Positions 1 to 8,537 of a stretch of DNA of 64,000 nucleotides are shown one piece after another. The notes below the pieces were generated by a model that saw nothing but the letters and a program-made list of their open reading frames with translations, made no database searches and was not told the origin of the DNA. Each line of letters starts with the position of its first letter. Within the stretch, counting starts at the first letter, position 1. Origin of the DNA: Pinibacter sp031553495 (GTDB lineage Bacteria; Bacteroidota; Bacteroidia; Chitinophagales; Chitinophagaceae); contig JAVBLN010000031.1 in the NCBI GenBank assembly GCA_031553495.1, forward strand, positions 62,001 through 126,000, in the 5' to 3' direction. Made by a program: the position numbers and the translations under genes.

Positions 1-332
1 AATAAGCGCTGATACAGCCTGAATTCATCATCGGGTAGGTTTACTTTTGCGAACAGCAAACATTTGGTGAATAGATAATCTGATATGGTTGTAGTTTGAA
101 ATAGGTCTTTTTGCTGCAACAGTTCTTTTAATTGCTTATACCGCTCTGCCATGAAAAACAATTCGAGCGGGAAGGCGTATTGTTTGGGGTCTTCATAAAA
201 TTTGGGTAAGAAAGGGTTGTCGGCAAATTCTTCCAATATAAGCCGGGCATTATAGTGCTTTGCCAACAGATGTGCCAGCGTAGTCTTTCCTGCGCCAATA
301 TTGCCTTCTATTGTAATAAAATTGTATTTCAT
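1..332 (-). CDS. Deoxynucleoside kinase, N-terminal part (runs off the window start)
   Basis: The reverse strand from the ATG at 332 reads MKYNFITIEGNIGAGKTTLA, a P-loop (GNIGAGKTT) typical of the deoxynucleoside kinase family, which phosphorylates salvaged deoxynucleosides with ATP. About 110 residues are visible, including an early LILEEF acidic segment after the P-loop and an FPLELFFMAERY segment as in this family; the C-terminal half lies outside the window. It follows folK in the same direction with a 221-bp gap that holds one copy of the 42-bp-period repeat. Linkage of this kinase to folK is common in Bacteroidota (family knowledge). Which nucleoside it prefers cannot be read from this part. 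Confidence 0.85.
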   Translation of the reverse strand, partial: MKYNFITIEGNIGAGKTTLAHLLAKHYNARLILEEFADNPFLPKFYEDPKQYAFPLELFFMAERYKQLKELLQQKDLFQTTTISDYLFTKCLLFAKVNLPDDEFRLYQRL

Positions 333-389
333 AATAAGTTTAAAAGGCTACATTCAAAAGTCATAAACGTCGCCTGTGTTAAAGTATCG

Positions 390-465
390 CTGAATTACTT
401 CCTGCCGTACAAGTGTGCGACGCAACAAAAGCTTAATTCATATTCTACTGCCGGGTTCAAAAAAA
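390..465 (-). repeat. 42-bp-period repeat, copy 1
   Basis: Reverse-oriented copy in the folK to kinase gap. It has the GTGCGACGCAAC core version (the 'CG' core), the AAGCTT junction, and the usual A-run after the GCCGG end. Both arms are partly decayed. Confidence 0.85.
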
Positions 466-553
466 TAACTGAAATATATCCGGGTGTTGTCTCTTGTTTA
501 GTTTTTACTTTTGAATTCTTCAACCGCAAATATATACTCAAGCTATTAACCTG

Positions 554-1036
554 TTATCCATATTTATGCACATTCAGTGTGTCGGGGCATTCGAGCAATA
601 ATTGGTGAATGGTTTTTTGTAAAACCGGGTGTATATAATTTGCGGCGATATCATTAAGCGGCATAAGTGCAAATTGCCGAAGATGCAGTGCGGAATGAGG
701 GATGGTTATGTGCGCCGATTGATGAATTTCGTTGTTGAATAGCAATATATCCATATCTATTATACGCGGGGCGTACTTTTCTGTGCGTATGCGCCCCATT
801 TGATCTTCACACCATAATAACTTGTTCATTAGTTCTGTGGCGTTTAGTGTGGTGGCTACAGTTAATGCCTGGTTTAGAAATGCGGGCTGATTGGTGTTGC
901 CCCATGCCGCCGTTTCGTATATGGCTGAAAACGCGATGATGTTTCCGCAATATTTTTCTATGATTGAAGCGGCTTTTTTCATGTTTAACAACCGGTTTCC
1001 CACATTGCCGCCTATCAGCAAATATGCCTTATTCAT
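554..1036 (-). CDS. folK: 2-amino-4-hydroxy-6-hydroxymethyldihydropteridine pyrophosphokinase
   Basis: HPPK transfers pyrophosphate from ATP to hydroxymethyldihydropterin in folate synthesis (cytoplasm). The 160-residue protein has the usual length and order: an N-terminal LLIGGNVGNRLLNM segment, the AIYETAAWG pterin-binding loop near residue 40, the EDQMGRIR segment near 77, and the family signature APRIIDMDILLF near residue 90. Start ATG at 1036. It faces away from sppA; the 66 bp between the two starts must carry both promoters. The kinase gene at 332 lies downstream in the same direction and may be co-transcribed. Confidence 0.95.
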   Translation of the reverse strand: MNKAYLLIGGNVGNRLLNMKKAASIIEKYCGNIIAFSAIYETAAWGNTNQPAFLNQALTVATTLNATELMNKLLWCEDQMGRIRTEKYAPRIIDMDILLFNNEIHQSAHITIPHSALHLRQFALMPLNDIAANYIHPVLQKTIHQLLLECPDTLNVHKYG

Positions 1037-1068
1037 GTATTGAAGGTATTAATGGCTTCAAATATCTT

Positions 1069-1076
1069 TATTTTTG
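1069..1076 (+). promoter_or_regulatory. Possible -7 box for sppA
   Basis: TATTTTTG matches the Bacteroidota -7 consensus TAnnTTTG and lies 27 bp before the sppA ATG. No TTTG is seen at the expected -33 spacing, so this is only a half-supported promoter. Confidence 0.35.
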
Positions 1077-1102
1077 GATAGTTTCAAATAAACGAATATT
1101 TA

Positions 1103-2875
1103 ATGGGACAATTTTTTAAATTTTTCTTTGCATCTATTCTTGCGCTTATTGTTTTTAGTGTTGTTGGGGTTCTCATTTTTGCAGGAATAGTGGGCAGTTT
1201 AGCTACTTCAAAAAAGGTAGATGTTGGGGAAAAAGCTGTTTTGTATATTGATCTTAGCAAAGCGGTTCTCGAACAAAAGAAGGATAATCCATTTGCCGAT
1301 CTTTCTCCGGAAGAGCAATACGATAATCCCGGCTTATACGATATTGTACGGTTAATAAAGTATGCTAAAAGCGATTCTTCCATTAAGGGGATTTATATGA
1401 AATGCAGCGGCAATCCCAATGGATTTGCTACCAGCGAAGCATTACGCAATTCGTTGCTCGATTTTAAAACCTCAAAAAAATTTATATATGCATATGGTGA
1501 TGTGATTTCGCAAAAAGCGTATTATGTTGCCAATGTTGCGGATAAAATTTATTGTAATCCCAAGGGAGCACTTGAGTGGAAAGGGTTTTCGATGCAATAT
1601 ATATTCTTTAAAAATGCATTGGATAAGCTGAACATAGAGCCTCAGGTATTTTATGCTGGGAAGTTTAAAAGTGCTACAGAGCCATTCAGAGCAGAAAAAA
1701 TGACTGATGCCAATCGTTTGCAATCACAGGAGTTAATCAATGAATTTTACAGTATTTTTTTAGTAAATACTGCTAAGCAAAGAAATGTAGATACAGCCAC
1801 ATTGCACAAATATGCCAACACGCTTGCTATACAGTCTGCCGCTGATGGTGTGAATTTAAAATTGCTGGATGGTGCGAAGTATGACGATGAAGTGAAGGCC
1901 GAATTGAAAGAGAAACTTGGCATAAAGCCGTCAACTAAAATAAATTTTGTACCTGTGGGCAAATACGAAACTGCAGTTAATTATAAATCCGGTAAGGGTA
2001 CAGATAAAATAGCTATCATATATGCGCAGGGCGATATTGTGGATGGGAAAGGCGGAGATGGGCAAATTGGTGCTGATAAATTTCGTTCGTATTTGCGAAA
2101 AGCCCGTTTTGATAACACTATAAAAGCGGTTGTATTTCGTGTTAATTCGGGCGGAGGTAGTGCTTATGCCAGCGAAAATATATGGAGAGAGATTTCATTA
2201 TTGAAAAAGGAAAAACCGGTGGTTTTAAGCTTTGGCGATTATGCTGCATCCGGCGGTTATTATTTGTCGTGCAATGCGGATAGTATATTTGCAGAACCCA
2301 ATACCATTACAGGTTCCATTGGTGTATTTGGTATAGTGCCCAATTTATCGGGATTTTTCAAAAGCAAACTGGGAGTAACTTTTGATGGAGTGAAAACTGC
2401 CGATCATGCCACCATGCCCAATATTGCCCAACCGCTTACAGACGTGGAGCGGAAATTTATTCAAAACGATGTGGATAGTGTTTATCAAACTTTTTTGCAG
2501 CGTGTGGCGGATGGTAGAAAGATTTCTCTTTCATACACAGATAGTATTGCGCAAGGACGGATATGGACCGGTGCAAAGGGAAAAGCGCTTGGTCTTGTTG
2601 ACAGGATTGGTGGTATACAAGATGCTGTAGATTGCGCAGCAAGAATGGCTAAATTGAAAGAATACCGCGTGTCGGAAGTGCCCGAACCATTAAACTTGAT
2701 TGATAAACTAATGAATAGTTTTCAAAAAATGTCAAAGGTTGGTGCAATAAAAGAAAATTCCATTAAAGAAGAGATTGGAGAAGACGGATACCGCATTTAT
2801 ACCAACCTGAAAAATATTAAAACCTACATGGGCAGCGTACAGGCAAGATTGCCATTTGAAATGATGTTTGAATAA
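1103..2875 (+). CDS. sppA: Signal peptide peptidase SppA, 67K type
   Basis: Membrane-anchored serine protease that degrades cleaved signal peptides. Residues 8-32 form one N-terminal membrane helix. The protein has the tandem two-half layout of 67K SppA: the N-terminal half carries the general base lysine (Lys189 in FKSATEPF, matching E. coli TYKSAVEPF) and the C-terminal half carries the nucleophile (Ser383 in AASGGYYLS), followed by the ITGSIGVFG segment. At 590 residues it is close to the E. coli protein (618). The start at 1103 puts the membrane helix right at the N-terminus. Confidence 0.93.
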   Translation: MGQFFKFFFASILALIVFSVVGVLIFAGIVGSLATSKKVDVGEKAVLYIDLSKAVLEQKKDNPFADLSPEEQYDNPGLYDIVRLIKYAKSDSSIKGIYMKCSGNPNGFATSEALRNSLLDFKTSKKFIYAYGDVISQKAYYVANVADKIYCNPKGALEWKGFSMQYIFFKNALDKLNIEPQVFYAGKFKSATEPFRAEKMTDANRLQSQELINEFYSIFLVNTAKQRNVDTATLHKYANTLAIQSAADGVNLKLLDGAKYDDEVKAELKEKLGIKPSTKINFVPVGKYETAVNYKSGKGTDKIAIIYAQGDIVDGKGGDGQIGADKFRSYLRKARFDNTIKAVVFRVNSGGGSAYASENIWREISLLKKEKPVVLSFGDYAASGGYYLSCNADSIFAEPNTITGSIGVFGIVPNLSGFFKSKLGVTFDGVKTADHATMPNIAQPLTDVERKFIQNDVDSVYQTFLQRVADGRKISLSYTDSIAQGRIWTGAKGKALGLVDRIGGIQDAVDCAARMAKLKEYRVSEVPEPLNLIDKLMNSFQKMSKVGAIKENSIKEEIGEDGYRIYTNLKNIKTYMGSVQARLPFEMMFE

Positions 2876-3022
2876 TGTGATAATGTGAACGATAAAAGTA
2901 ATTCCGATTATGCTTTGTGTTCACTGGAGCCTTGTTCGTATTATTTAGTGTAGAATGCAATAATAATTCATACTAACAACCAGCAACCCAAAACTATCAA
3001 CCAAAATTTTCTCACATTAACT

Positions 3023-3030
3023 TAGCTTTG
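3023..3030 (+). promoter_or_regulatory. Likely -7 box for the ABC-2 permease gene
   Basis: TAGCTTTG fits TAnnTTTG exactly, 19 bp before the ATG at 3050. The -33 region is not recognisable. Confidence 0.45.
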
Positions 3031-3049
3031 CTCCAATTTTGACCAAATT

Positions 3050-4165
3050 ATGCAACAAACATATAGTCAGGGCAGGGCAATGTTAGCAATTACAAGAGCA
3101 AGTTTAATTGCTATCGTAAGAAGCCCGTCAGCGGTTATATTTAGTATATTTTTTCCGCTTATATTCATCCTGGTATTCGGTTTTTTAGGAAACAGTTCCG
3201 GGCCTTCATTTAAAATAGTGCTTGATAAAAACAGTGACACCAGCAACATTTTACTTGATTCCATCAGGCATTACCGCAACATAAAATTTGTTACGGAAAA
3301 AACAGACGAAGAGTTGCGTTCCGATCTCGTTAAAGGTCGTATTACGGGTATTTTATCAATTGAAAAAGTGCCTGTTACAGATACCGTCAACAGCAATATT
3401 GAATATTTTGCAAAGTTCCGTTCCACTACTGCCAGTGCCGATAAAATTTCCTCTTTCTTGCCGCTGCTGGAAAATATCATTTCCAAAATCGATAAAATAA
3501 AATTTTCCGAAAGGCAAACCGTTGCGCATATAGTTCCCGATATTGAAACTGTTCGAGAGTATAAAGCCATTGATTTTATTTTACCCGGGCAACTTGGTTT
3601 TTCATTATTAAGCGCCGGTGTGTTTGGAGTGGCATTTTTGTTTTTCAATCTTCGTCAGCATTTGGTGTTAAAACGTTTTTTTGCAACTCCCATAAATCGC
3701 GCATCCATCATACTGGGCGAGGGCTTAAGCCGGGTAATTTTTCAGTTGATAACCGCTATTGTTATTATTGCACTTGGGTATTTTGCATTTAATTTTACCC
3801 TGGTTCATGGCTGGGTCACATTCCTCGAAATAATGTTGTTGAGCTTTCTGTCATTGCTTGTTTTTATGGGTTTTGGTTTTATAGTAAGCGGACTTGCAAA
3901 GAATGAAAATGTTATTCCGCCATTGGCAAATATTGTTACATTGCCGCAGTTTTTACTTGCCGGTACATTTTTTCCCATAGATTCTTTTCCGGCATGGCTA
4001 CAGCCCCTATGCCGCATTTTACCGTTAACACATTTCAACGATGCCATGCGCAAAATTTCATTTGAAGGAGCACATTTGACTGGCTGTTGGCCACAATTGG
4101 CTATATTAGCAATATGGGGCGTTGTTGTGTACATTGTAGCTATAAAAACTTTTAAATGGGAGTAG
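3050..4165 (+). CDS. ABC-2 type transporter permease
   Basis: A 371-residue ABC-2 family permease. It has a cytoplasmic N-terminus, a first membrane helix near residues 20-45 (IFFPLIFILVFGFLGN), an extracytoplasmic domain of about 130 residues, then five further helices (near 180-200, 225-250, 260-285, 295-320, 345-365). The ATAVAHIV-like loop and the LPLTHFNDAMRKI segment near 335 are typical of ABC-2 exporters. No ATPase gene is adjacent, so its partner must be encoded elsewhere. The substrate is unknown. The hut genes start 250 bp downstream, past a repeat copy, and are probably separate. Confidence 0.85.
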   Translation: MQQTYSQGRAMLAITRASLIAIVRSPSAVIFSIFFPLIFILVFGFLGNSSGPSFKIVLDKNSDTSNILLDSIRHYRNIKFVTEKTDEELRSDLVKGRITGILSIEKVPVTDTVNSNIEYFAKFRSTTASADKISSFLPLLENIISKIDKIKFSERQTVAHIVPDIETVREYKAIDFILPGQLGFSLLSAGVFGVAFLFFNLRQHLVLKRFFATPINRASIILGEGLSRVIFQLITAIVIIALGYFAFNFTLVHGWVTFLEIMLLSFLSLLVFMGFGFIVSGLAKNENVIPPLANIVTLPQFLLAGTFFPIDSFPAWLQPLCRILPLTHFNDAMRKISFEGAHLTGCWPQLAILAIWGVVVYIVAIKTFKWE

Positions 4166-4220
4166 AAACGAATTGAGGGTTGAGAATGGAATATCTGATA
4201 TTTGATTTCTGATCTCATAT

Positions 4221-4299
4221 TTTTTTTATGGGACCGGCGGTAGTGCTACTATTAAGCATCGTTGTGTCACTCACTTGTGCGGTAGTAATGCTAGTGAGC
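4221..4299 (+). repeat. 42-bp-period repeat, copy 2
   Basis: Near-consensus forward copy: a T-run, GGACCGG, left arm CGGTAGTGCTACTATTAAGC, core GTTGTGTCACTCACTTGT, right arm CGGTAGTAATGCTAGTGAGC. It lies between the permease and hutH and is flanked by short-word repeats (TTTGATTTCTGATCTC on the left, CTGATTTCAGATCTCAAC on the right). Confidence 0.95.
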
Positions 4300-4416
4300 A
4301 GTAGAGAGAAATCATCAGTCAGCTTTCAGAAGAGAATGTGCTTTCTCAACTCTACAAGGTGCATTCACTCATACAGGTTCTAAATCTCTGATTTCAGATC
4401 TCAACATAAAATTAAT

Positions 4417-5982
4417 ATGAAAAACTTTCAATATGGCATAGACCATTTAACCGCAAGCCTTGCCTTAAAAATCGCTTCAGGCGAAATTAAAGGCGTTTTA
4501 AGCGAAGCGGCTGTTCAAAAAATTAAGAAGAGTCAGCAGGATGTTCAGCAAATTGTTGATGAAAACAGAACTGTGTATGGTGTGAATACCGGTTTTGGTA
4601 TTTTGGCAAACAAGCCTGTTTCTGCGGAAGATACGCGACTGCTGCAACATAAAATATTGCAAAGTCATAGTGTTGGTGTTGGTAAAGCTATTCCCGAAGA
4701 AATAGCTAAGCTCATGCTTATTACAAAAGTGCATGCATTGGCACAGGGCTTTTCGGGTGTGCAACTTACCACACTTGAGCGCATTATTTGGCACATAGAT
4801 AATAACATTATTCCTGTTGTTCCTGAAAAGGGAAGTGTTGGCGCAAGTGGTGATCTGGCGCCATTGAGTCATTTGTTTTTACCGTTGATAGGCCTTGGAG
4901 AAGTATTCTGTAAAGGAAAAAAAATAGCTTCGAAAGCATTAATGCAGCAGCAAAGTATTGCACCGATAAGTCTTGGACCAAAGGAAGGTTTGGCGTTGAT
5001 AAATGGAACGCAGTTTATACTGGCTTTTGCTGTAAAAGCTGTTGAGCGCATGTACAATTGTCTTGAAGCTGCTGATATTATTGGCGCTATGAGCCTTGAA
5101 GCATTAACAGGAACAAAAGCTCCTTTTGATGAAAGACTGCATCAACTGCGTCCTTATGCGGGAAATAAACTTGTAGCACAGCGTTTAAGAAAGTTGCTAA
5201 AGGATTCAGTGATTATGCAAAGCCATATTGATTGCGGCCGTGTGCAGGATCCATATAGTTTGCGTTGTATGCCGCAGGTGCATGGCGCCAGCAGGAATGC
5301 ATGGCAACATTTGAATGAATTAACTGAAATAGAATTGAATTCTGTTACTGATAATCCCATCATTTTTGCGGCCGATGATACCATAAGCGGTGGCAATTTT
5401 CATGGGCAACCAATGGCGCTTCCGCTTGACTATGCTTGTTTTGCAGCCGCCGAAGTGGGAAATATATCCGATCGTCGCTGTTATCTTTTACTGGAAGGTA
5501 AATGGGGCCTGCCTATGTTGCTAATGAAAGATGTAGGATTGAACAGCGGCTTTATGATCCCTCAATATACAACAGCGGCGCTGGTTACAGAGAATAAAAC
5601 GTTATGCTTTCCGGCAAGCGCCGATAGCATTCCCACTTCGCTGGGACAAGAAGATCACGTAAGTATGGGAAGTATAAGTGGCAGGAAATTGAACCAGGTA
5701 ATTGATAACCTTGAATCCATACTGGCAATTGAATTGATGAGTGCCTGCCAGGCGATAGAATTTAGAAGACCGTTGAAAAGCAGCGAACTGCTTGAGTTTG
5801 CGCATGAGTATGTTCGTAAGTTTGTTGGCTTCGCGGAAGAGGACAGGATTTTTGCAGAAGATATTAATGCGATAAGAAATATTATTCATGATTATTCATT
5901 TGTGAAAAATGTGAACGCTTTTGCGAAGGAGAAAGGAATAAGATTGAGTGAAGGATTTGAAGATTTGATATTTGAAATTTGA
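4417..5982 (+). CDS. hutH: Histidine ammonia-lyase
   Basis: Converts L-histidine to trans-urocanate and ammonia, the first step of histidine breakdown (cytoplasm, homotetramer). The catalytic MIO cofactor forms from Ala-Ser-Gly 143-145 in SVGASGDLAPLSH, where the family has it. Other conserved segments are YGVNTGFG near residue 54, QDPYSLRC near 280, NPIIF near 318 and GQEDHVSMG near 412. At 521 residues it is slightly longer than Pseudomonas HutH (about 510). The gene's 3' end runs straight into a short-word repeat (GATATTTGAAATTTGAGAA). hutU follows after 27 bp. Confidence 0.97.
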   Translation: MKNFQYGIDHLTASLALKIASGEIKGVLSEAAVQKIKKSQQDVQQIVDENRTVYGVNTGFGILANKPVSAEDTRLLQHKILQSHSVGVGKAIPEEIAKLMLITKVHALAQGFSGVQLTTLERIIWHIDNNIIPVVPEKGSVGASGDLAPLSHLFLPLIGLGEVFCKGKKIASKALMQQQSIAPISLGPKEGLALINGTQFILAFAVKAVERMYNCLEAADIIGAMSLEALTGTKAPFDERLHQLRPYAGNKLVAQRLRKLLKDSVIMQSHIDCGRVQDPYSLRCMPQVHGASRNAWQHLNELTEIELNSVTDNPIIFAADDTISGGNFHGQPMALPLDYACFAAAEVGNISDRRCYLLLEGKWGLPMLLMKDVGLNSGFMIPQYTTAALVTENKTLCFPASADSIPTSLGQEDHVSMGSISGRKLNQVIDNLESILAIELMSACQAIEFRRPLKSSELLEFAHEYVRKFVGFAEEDRIFAEDINAIRNIIHDYSFVKNVNAFAKEKGIRLSEGFEDLIFEI

Positions 5983-6009
5983 GAATTTACAACTAACAAC
6001 TAAATAAAC

Positions 6010-7695
6010 ATGAGCACAACTACATACAAACGCTACGATGTTGAAAAATATAGAACACCAACTGGTTCGCAATTGAATTGTAAAGGTTGGATACAGGAAG
6101 CCGCGTTACGCATGTTGCTGAATAATTTGAATCCTGATGTTGCTGAACGTCCTGATGACCTGATAGTATATGGTGGTCGTGGTAAAGCTGCCAGAAATTT
6201 TGAAAGTCTTGATCTTATTATAAAAGTCTTGAAGGATTTGAGTGATGATGAAACGCTGATGATACAAAGCGGCAAGCCGGTTGGCATATTGCGTACGCAT
6301 AAGGATGCGCCACGTGTGTTGATATCCAATTCGCAGCTTGTGCCAAAGTGGGCAACATGGGAACATTTTGATGAATTGGAAAAGAAGGGATTAATGATGT
6401 ACGGACAAATGACCGCCGGAAGCTGGATCTATATTGGTTCGCAGGGAATTGTGCAGGGAACGTATGAAACGTACGCTGCCGCGGCGGATAAACATTTCGG
6501 AGGAACGCTAAAAGGTACATTGAATGTAACTGCCGGGCTCGGCGGTATGGGTGGCGCTCAACCTTTGGCAATTACTATGAATGAAGGCGTAGCGCTGATA
6601 GCGGAAGTGGAAGAATGGCGTATTGATAAAAGACTTGAAACAAAATACCTTGATGTTAAGCTTACAAATATTGATGCGGCAATTGACAGAGCGTTGGATG
6701 CAAAGAAAAACAAAGAAGTTTTAAGCATTGGCGTATTGTGCAATGCCGTGCATTTATTGCAGCGATTGGTTGAAAGAAATATAGTACCGGATACATTGAC
6801 CGACCAAACTTCGGCACATGATCCGTTGATTGGTTATGTGCCGCACACATTAACGAATGAACAGGCTAATGTGTTGCGCAAAGAAAATCTGCAGCAATAC
6901 ATCGACCTTAGTTATGATAGTATGAAGCTGCATGTAGCGCTGATGTTGCAATTGCAAAAAATGGGAGCGATCACATTTGATTATGGCAACAACATTCGTG
7001 CACGTGCGCAGGAAAGAGGTTTAAAGAACGCGTTTGATTTTCCGGGTTTTGTTCCCGCATATATAAGACCGTTATTTTGCGAAGGAAAAGGGCCTTTCCG
7101 TTGGGCCGCGTTAAGTGGTGATCCTGCTGATATTGCAGCTACTGACGAAGTAATTGCAAACATGTTTCCCGAAAATAAAAGCCTGCAACGCTGGTTAAAA
7201 CTGGCAAAGGAAAAGATTGCTTTCCAGGGCTTGCCTGCACGCATTTGCTGGCTGGGACAAGGTGAACGTGAAAAAGCCGGAATGGCTTTTAATGAGCTGG
7301 TTAAAACAGGAAAGGTAAAAGCGCCGATTGTTATTGGTCGCGATCATTTGGATACCGGTTCCGTTGCAAGCCCGAATCGTGAAACGGAAGCGATGCTTGA
7401 TGGCAGCGATGCTGTAGCCGATTGGCCATTGCTGAATGCGCTTATGAATACGGCTGGCGGAGCGAGTTGGGTGAGCCTGCATCATGGCGGTGGTGTTGGT
7501 ATGGGTTATAGTATTCATGCGGGAATGGTAATTGTTGCTGATGGTTCAGACGATGCTGCTGTTCGTTTAAGTCGTGTGTTGCGCAATGATCCCGGTATTG
7601 GGGTTATCCGCCATGCCGATGCTGGTTACGATATTGCAAAAGACACCGCTAGAAAATTTGGATTGGATATTGAGCAAAATTTGAAAATGAGGTAA
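6010..7695 (+). CDS. hutU: Urocanate hydratase
   Basis: Converts urocanate to imidazolone propionate with tightly bound NAD+, second step of the hut pathway. The 561-residue protein matches the family length. Visible family segments are the NAD-binding loop GLGGMGGAQPLA near residue 177, QTSAHDPLIGY near 267, the region around ARICWLGQGER near 410 that holds the conserved active-site Cys, and DHLDTGSVASPNRETEAM near 448. It starts 27 bp after hutH, with which it is almost certainly co-transcribed. Confidence 0.97.
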   Translation: MSTTTYKRYDVEKYRTPTGSQLNCKGWIQEAALRMLLNNLNPDVAERPDDLIVYGGRGKAARNFESLDLIIKVLKDLSDDETLMIQSGKPVGILRTHKDAPRVLISNSQLVPKWATWEHFDELEKKGLMMYGQMTAGSWIYIGSQGIVQGTYETYAAAADKHFGGTLKGTLNVTAGLGGMGGAQPLAITMNEGVALIAEVEEWRIDKRLETKYLDVKLTNIDAAIDRALDAKKNKEVLSIGVLCNAVHLLQRLVERNIVPDTLTDQTSAHDPLIGYVPHTLTNEQANVLRKENLQQYIDLSYDSMKLHVALMLQLQKMGAITFDYGNNIRARAQERGLKNAFDFPGFVPAYIRPLFCEGKGPFRWAALSGDPADIAATDEVIANMFPENKSLQRWLKLAKEKIAFQGLPARICWLGQGEREKAGMAFNELVKTGKVKAPIVIGRDHLDTGSVASPNRETEAMLDGSDAVADWPLLNALMNTAGGASWVSLHHGGGVGMGYSIHAGMVIVADGSDDAAVRLSRVLRNDPGIGVIRHADAGYDIAKDTARKFGLDIEQNLKMR

Positions 7696-7840
7696 TTTTA
7701 AAATTTGAAAATGGAATGGTGTTAGCATAATGTTGGAAATGTGAAAATGATGAATGATGAATGTGGATAAAAGAAGCTTGAAAGGGAATGTCTTGAGGTT
7801 GCTCAATTAAATTATCATTTTCGAATTATAGTATTTTAAA

Positions 7841-7917
7841 TTGTATGGACCGGGCGGCATTGCTACTATTGAACTTCCGTTGCGTCGCACACTTGTACAT
7901 TTGTAATACTATTGAAC
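7841..7917 (+). repeat. 42-bp-period repeat, copy 3
   Basis: Forward copy between hutU and the SnoaL-like gene. The two arms end in the same 11 bases, TACTATTGAAC, which differs from the usual TATTAAGC/TATTGAGC, so the arms agree with each other more than with the consensus. Core version GTTGCGTCGCACACTTGT; period 43. Confidence 0.92.
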
Positions 7918-7991
7918 AATTCAAACCCATTGCATAATTTTCATTGGGGTGCTATTAACAAGAATAATTTCAAATTTCAAATCTCAAATAA

Positions 7992-8447
7992 ATGAAATAC
8001 TTACATGCTGTTTTGTGCTTGCTAATTTGCTGTGTCGCTTTTGCGCAATCTTCGGAGGAAGCTGCTATAAAAGAAACGATCAATAACTTTTTTAGTGGAA
8101 TGAAAAATTCAGATACCGCATTGTTGAAAGCAACTATTTCTGATAATGCTGTTTTGCAGACCGTCGTAATGAACAAGCAGCAAAAAGTTGTAGTACGAAC
8201 ACAAGCCATGAAAGATTTCATAGACTTTGTTGCCAAACCGCATCCACTGGTTTTTGATGAGAGAATAGTATTTGAAACCATAAAAGTAGATGTCGATTTG
8301 GCTTCTGTATGGGCGCCCTATAAATTTTATTTAGGCGACAAATTCAGCCATTGCGGAGTGAATTCATTTCAAATGGTAAAGCTTGATAGTAAATGGAAAA
8401 TTCAGTATATCATTGATACGAGAAGAAAGGAAAAATGTGTTGAATAA
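7992..8447 (+). CDS. Secreted SnoaL/NTF2-fold-like protein of unknown function
   Basis: A 151-residue protein with an N-terminal signal peptide (hydrophobic residues 4-16, likely cleavage near AFA-QS). The mature part looks like the SnoaL/DUF4440 fold: an N-terminal helix pair (EEAAIKETINNFFSGMK), a DTALLKATISDNAVLQTVV segment, then strands ending in FQMVKLDSKWKIQYIIDTRR. I see no catalytic signature. It sits inside the hut gene row in the same direction, with repeats on both sides, so it may or may not be part of the operon. A role in histidine breakdown is not shown by the sequence. Confidence 0.7.
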   Translation: MKYLHAVLCLLICCVAFAQSSEEAAIKETINNFFSGMKNSDTALLKATISDNAVLQTVVMNKQQKVVVRTQAMKDFIDFVAKPHPLVFDERIVFETIKVDVDLASVWAPYKFYLGDKFSHCGVNSFQMVKLDSKWKIQYIIDTRRKEKCVE

Positions 8448-8457
8448 ATTTTTTATT

Positions 8458-8517
8458 AACCACTAAGGAGACACTAAGGTTTTCTAAGTGTGGCTTAGTG
8501 TACTTAGTGTGGTGATT
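8458..8517. repeat. Interspersed palindrome, AACCAC...GTGGTT family, copy 1
   Basis: Imperfect inverted repeat: left AACCACTAAG plus ACACTAAGG, right CTTAGTGTACTTAGTGTGG. It fills the 90-bp gap between the SnoaL-like gene and hutI. The same design recurs at 33822 and 57516 with CAAGG in place of TAAGG. It could fold as a hairpin in RNA but has no T-run after it. Confidence 0.75.
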
Positions 8518-8537
8518 TGTAAAAATTAAACTATCGG

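Noticed and set aside
255..608. Open frame of 117 codons on the plus strand
   Set aside because: It runs through repeat copy 1 and the opposite strand of the kinase start and folK end; the KCATQQKLNS stretch is repeat sequence.
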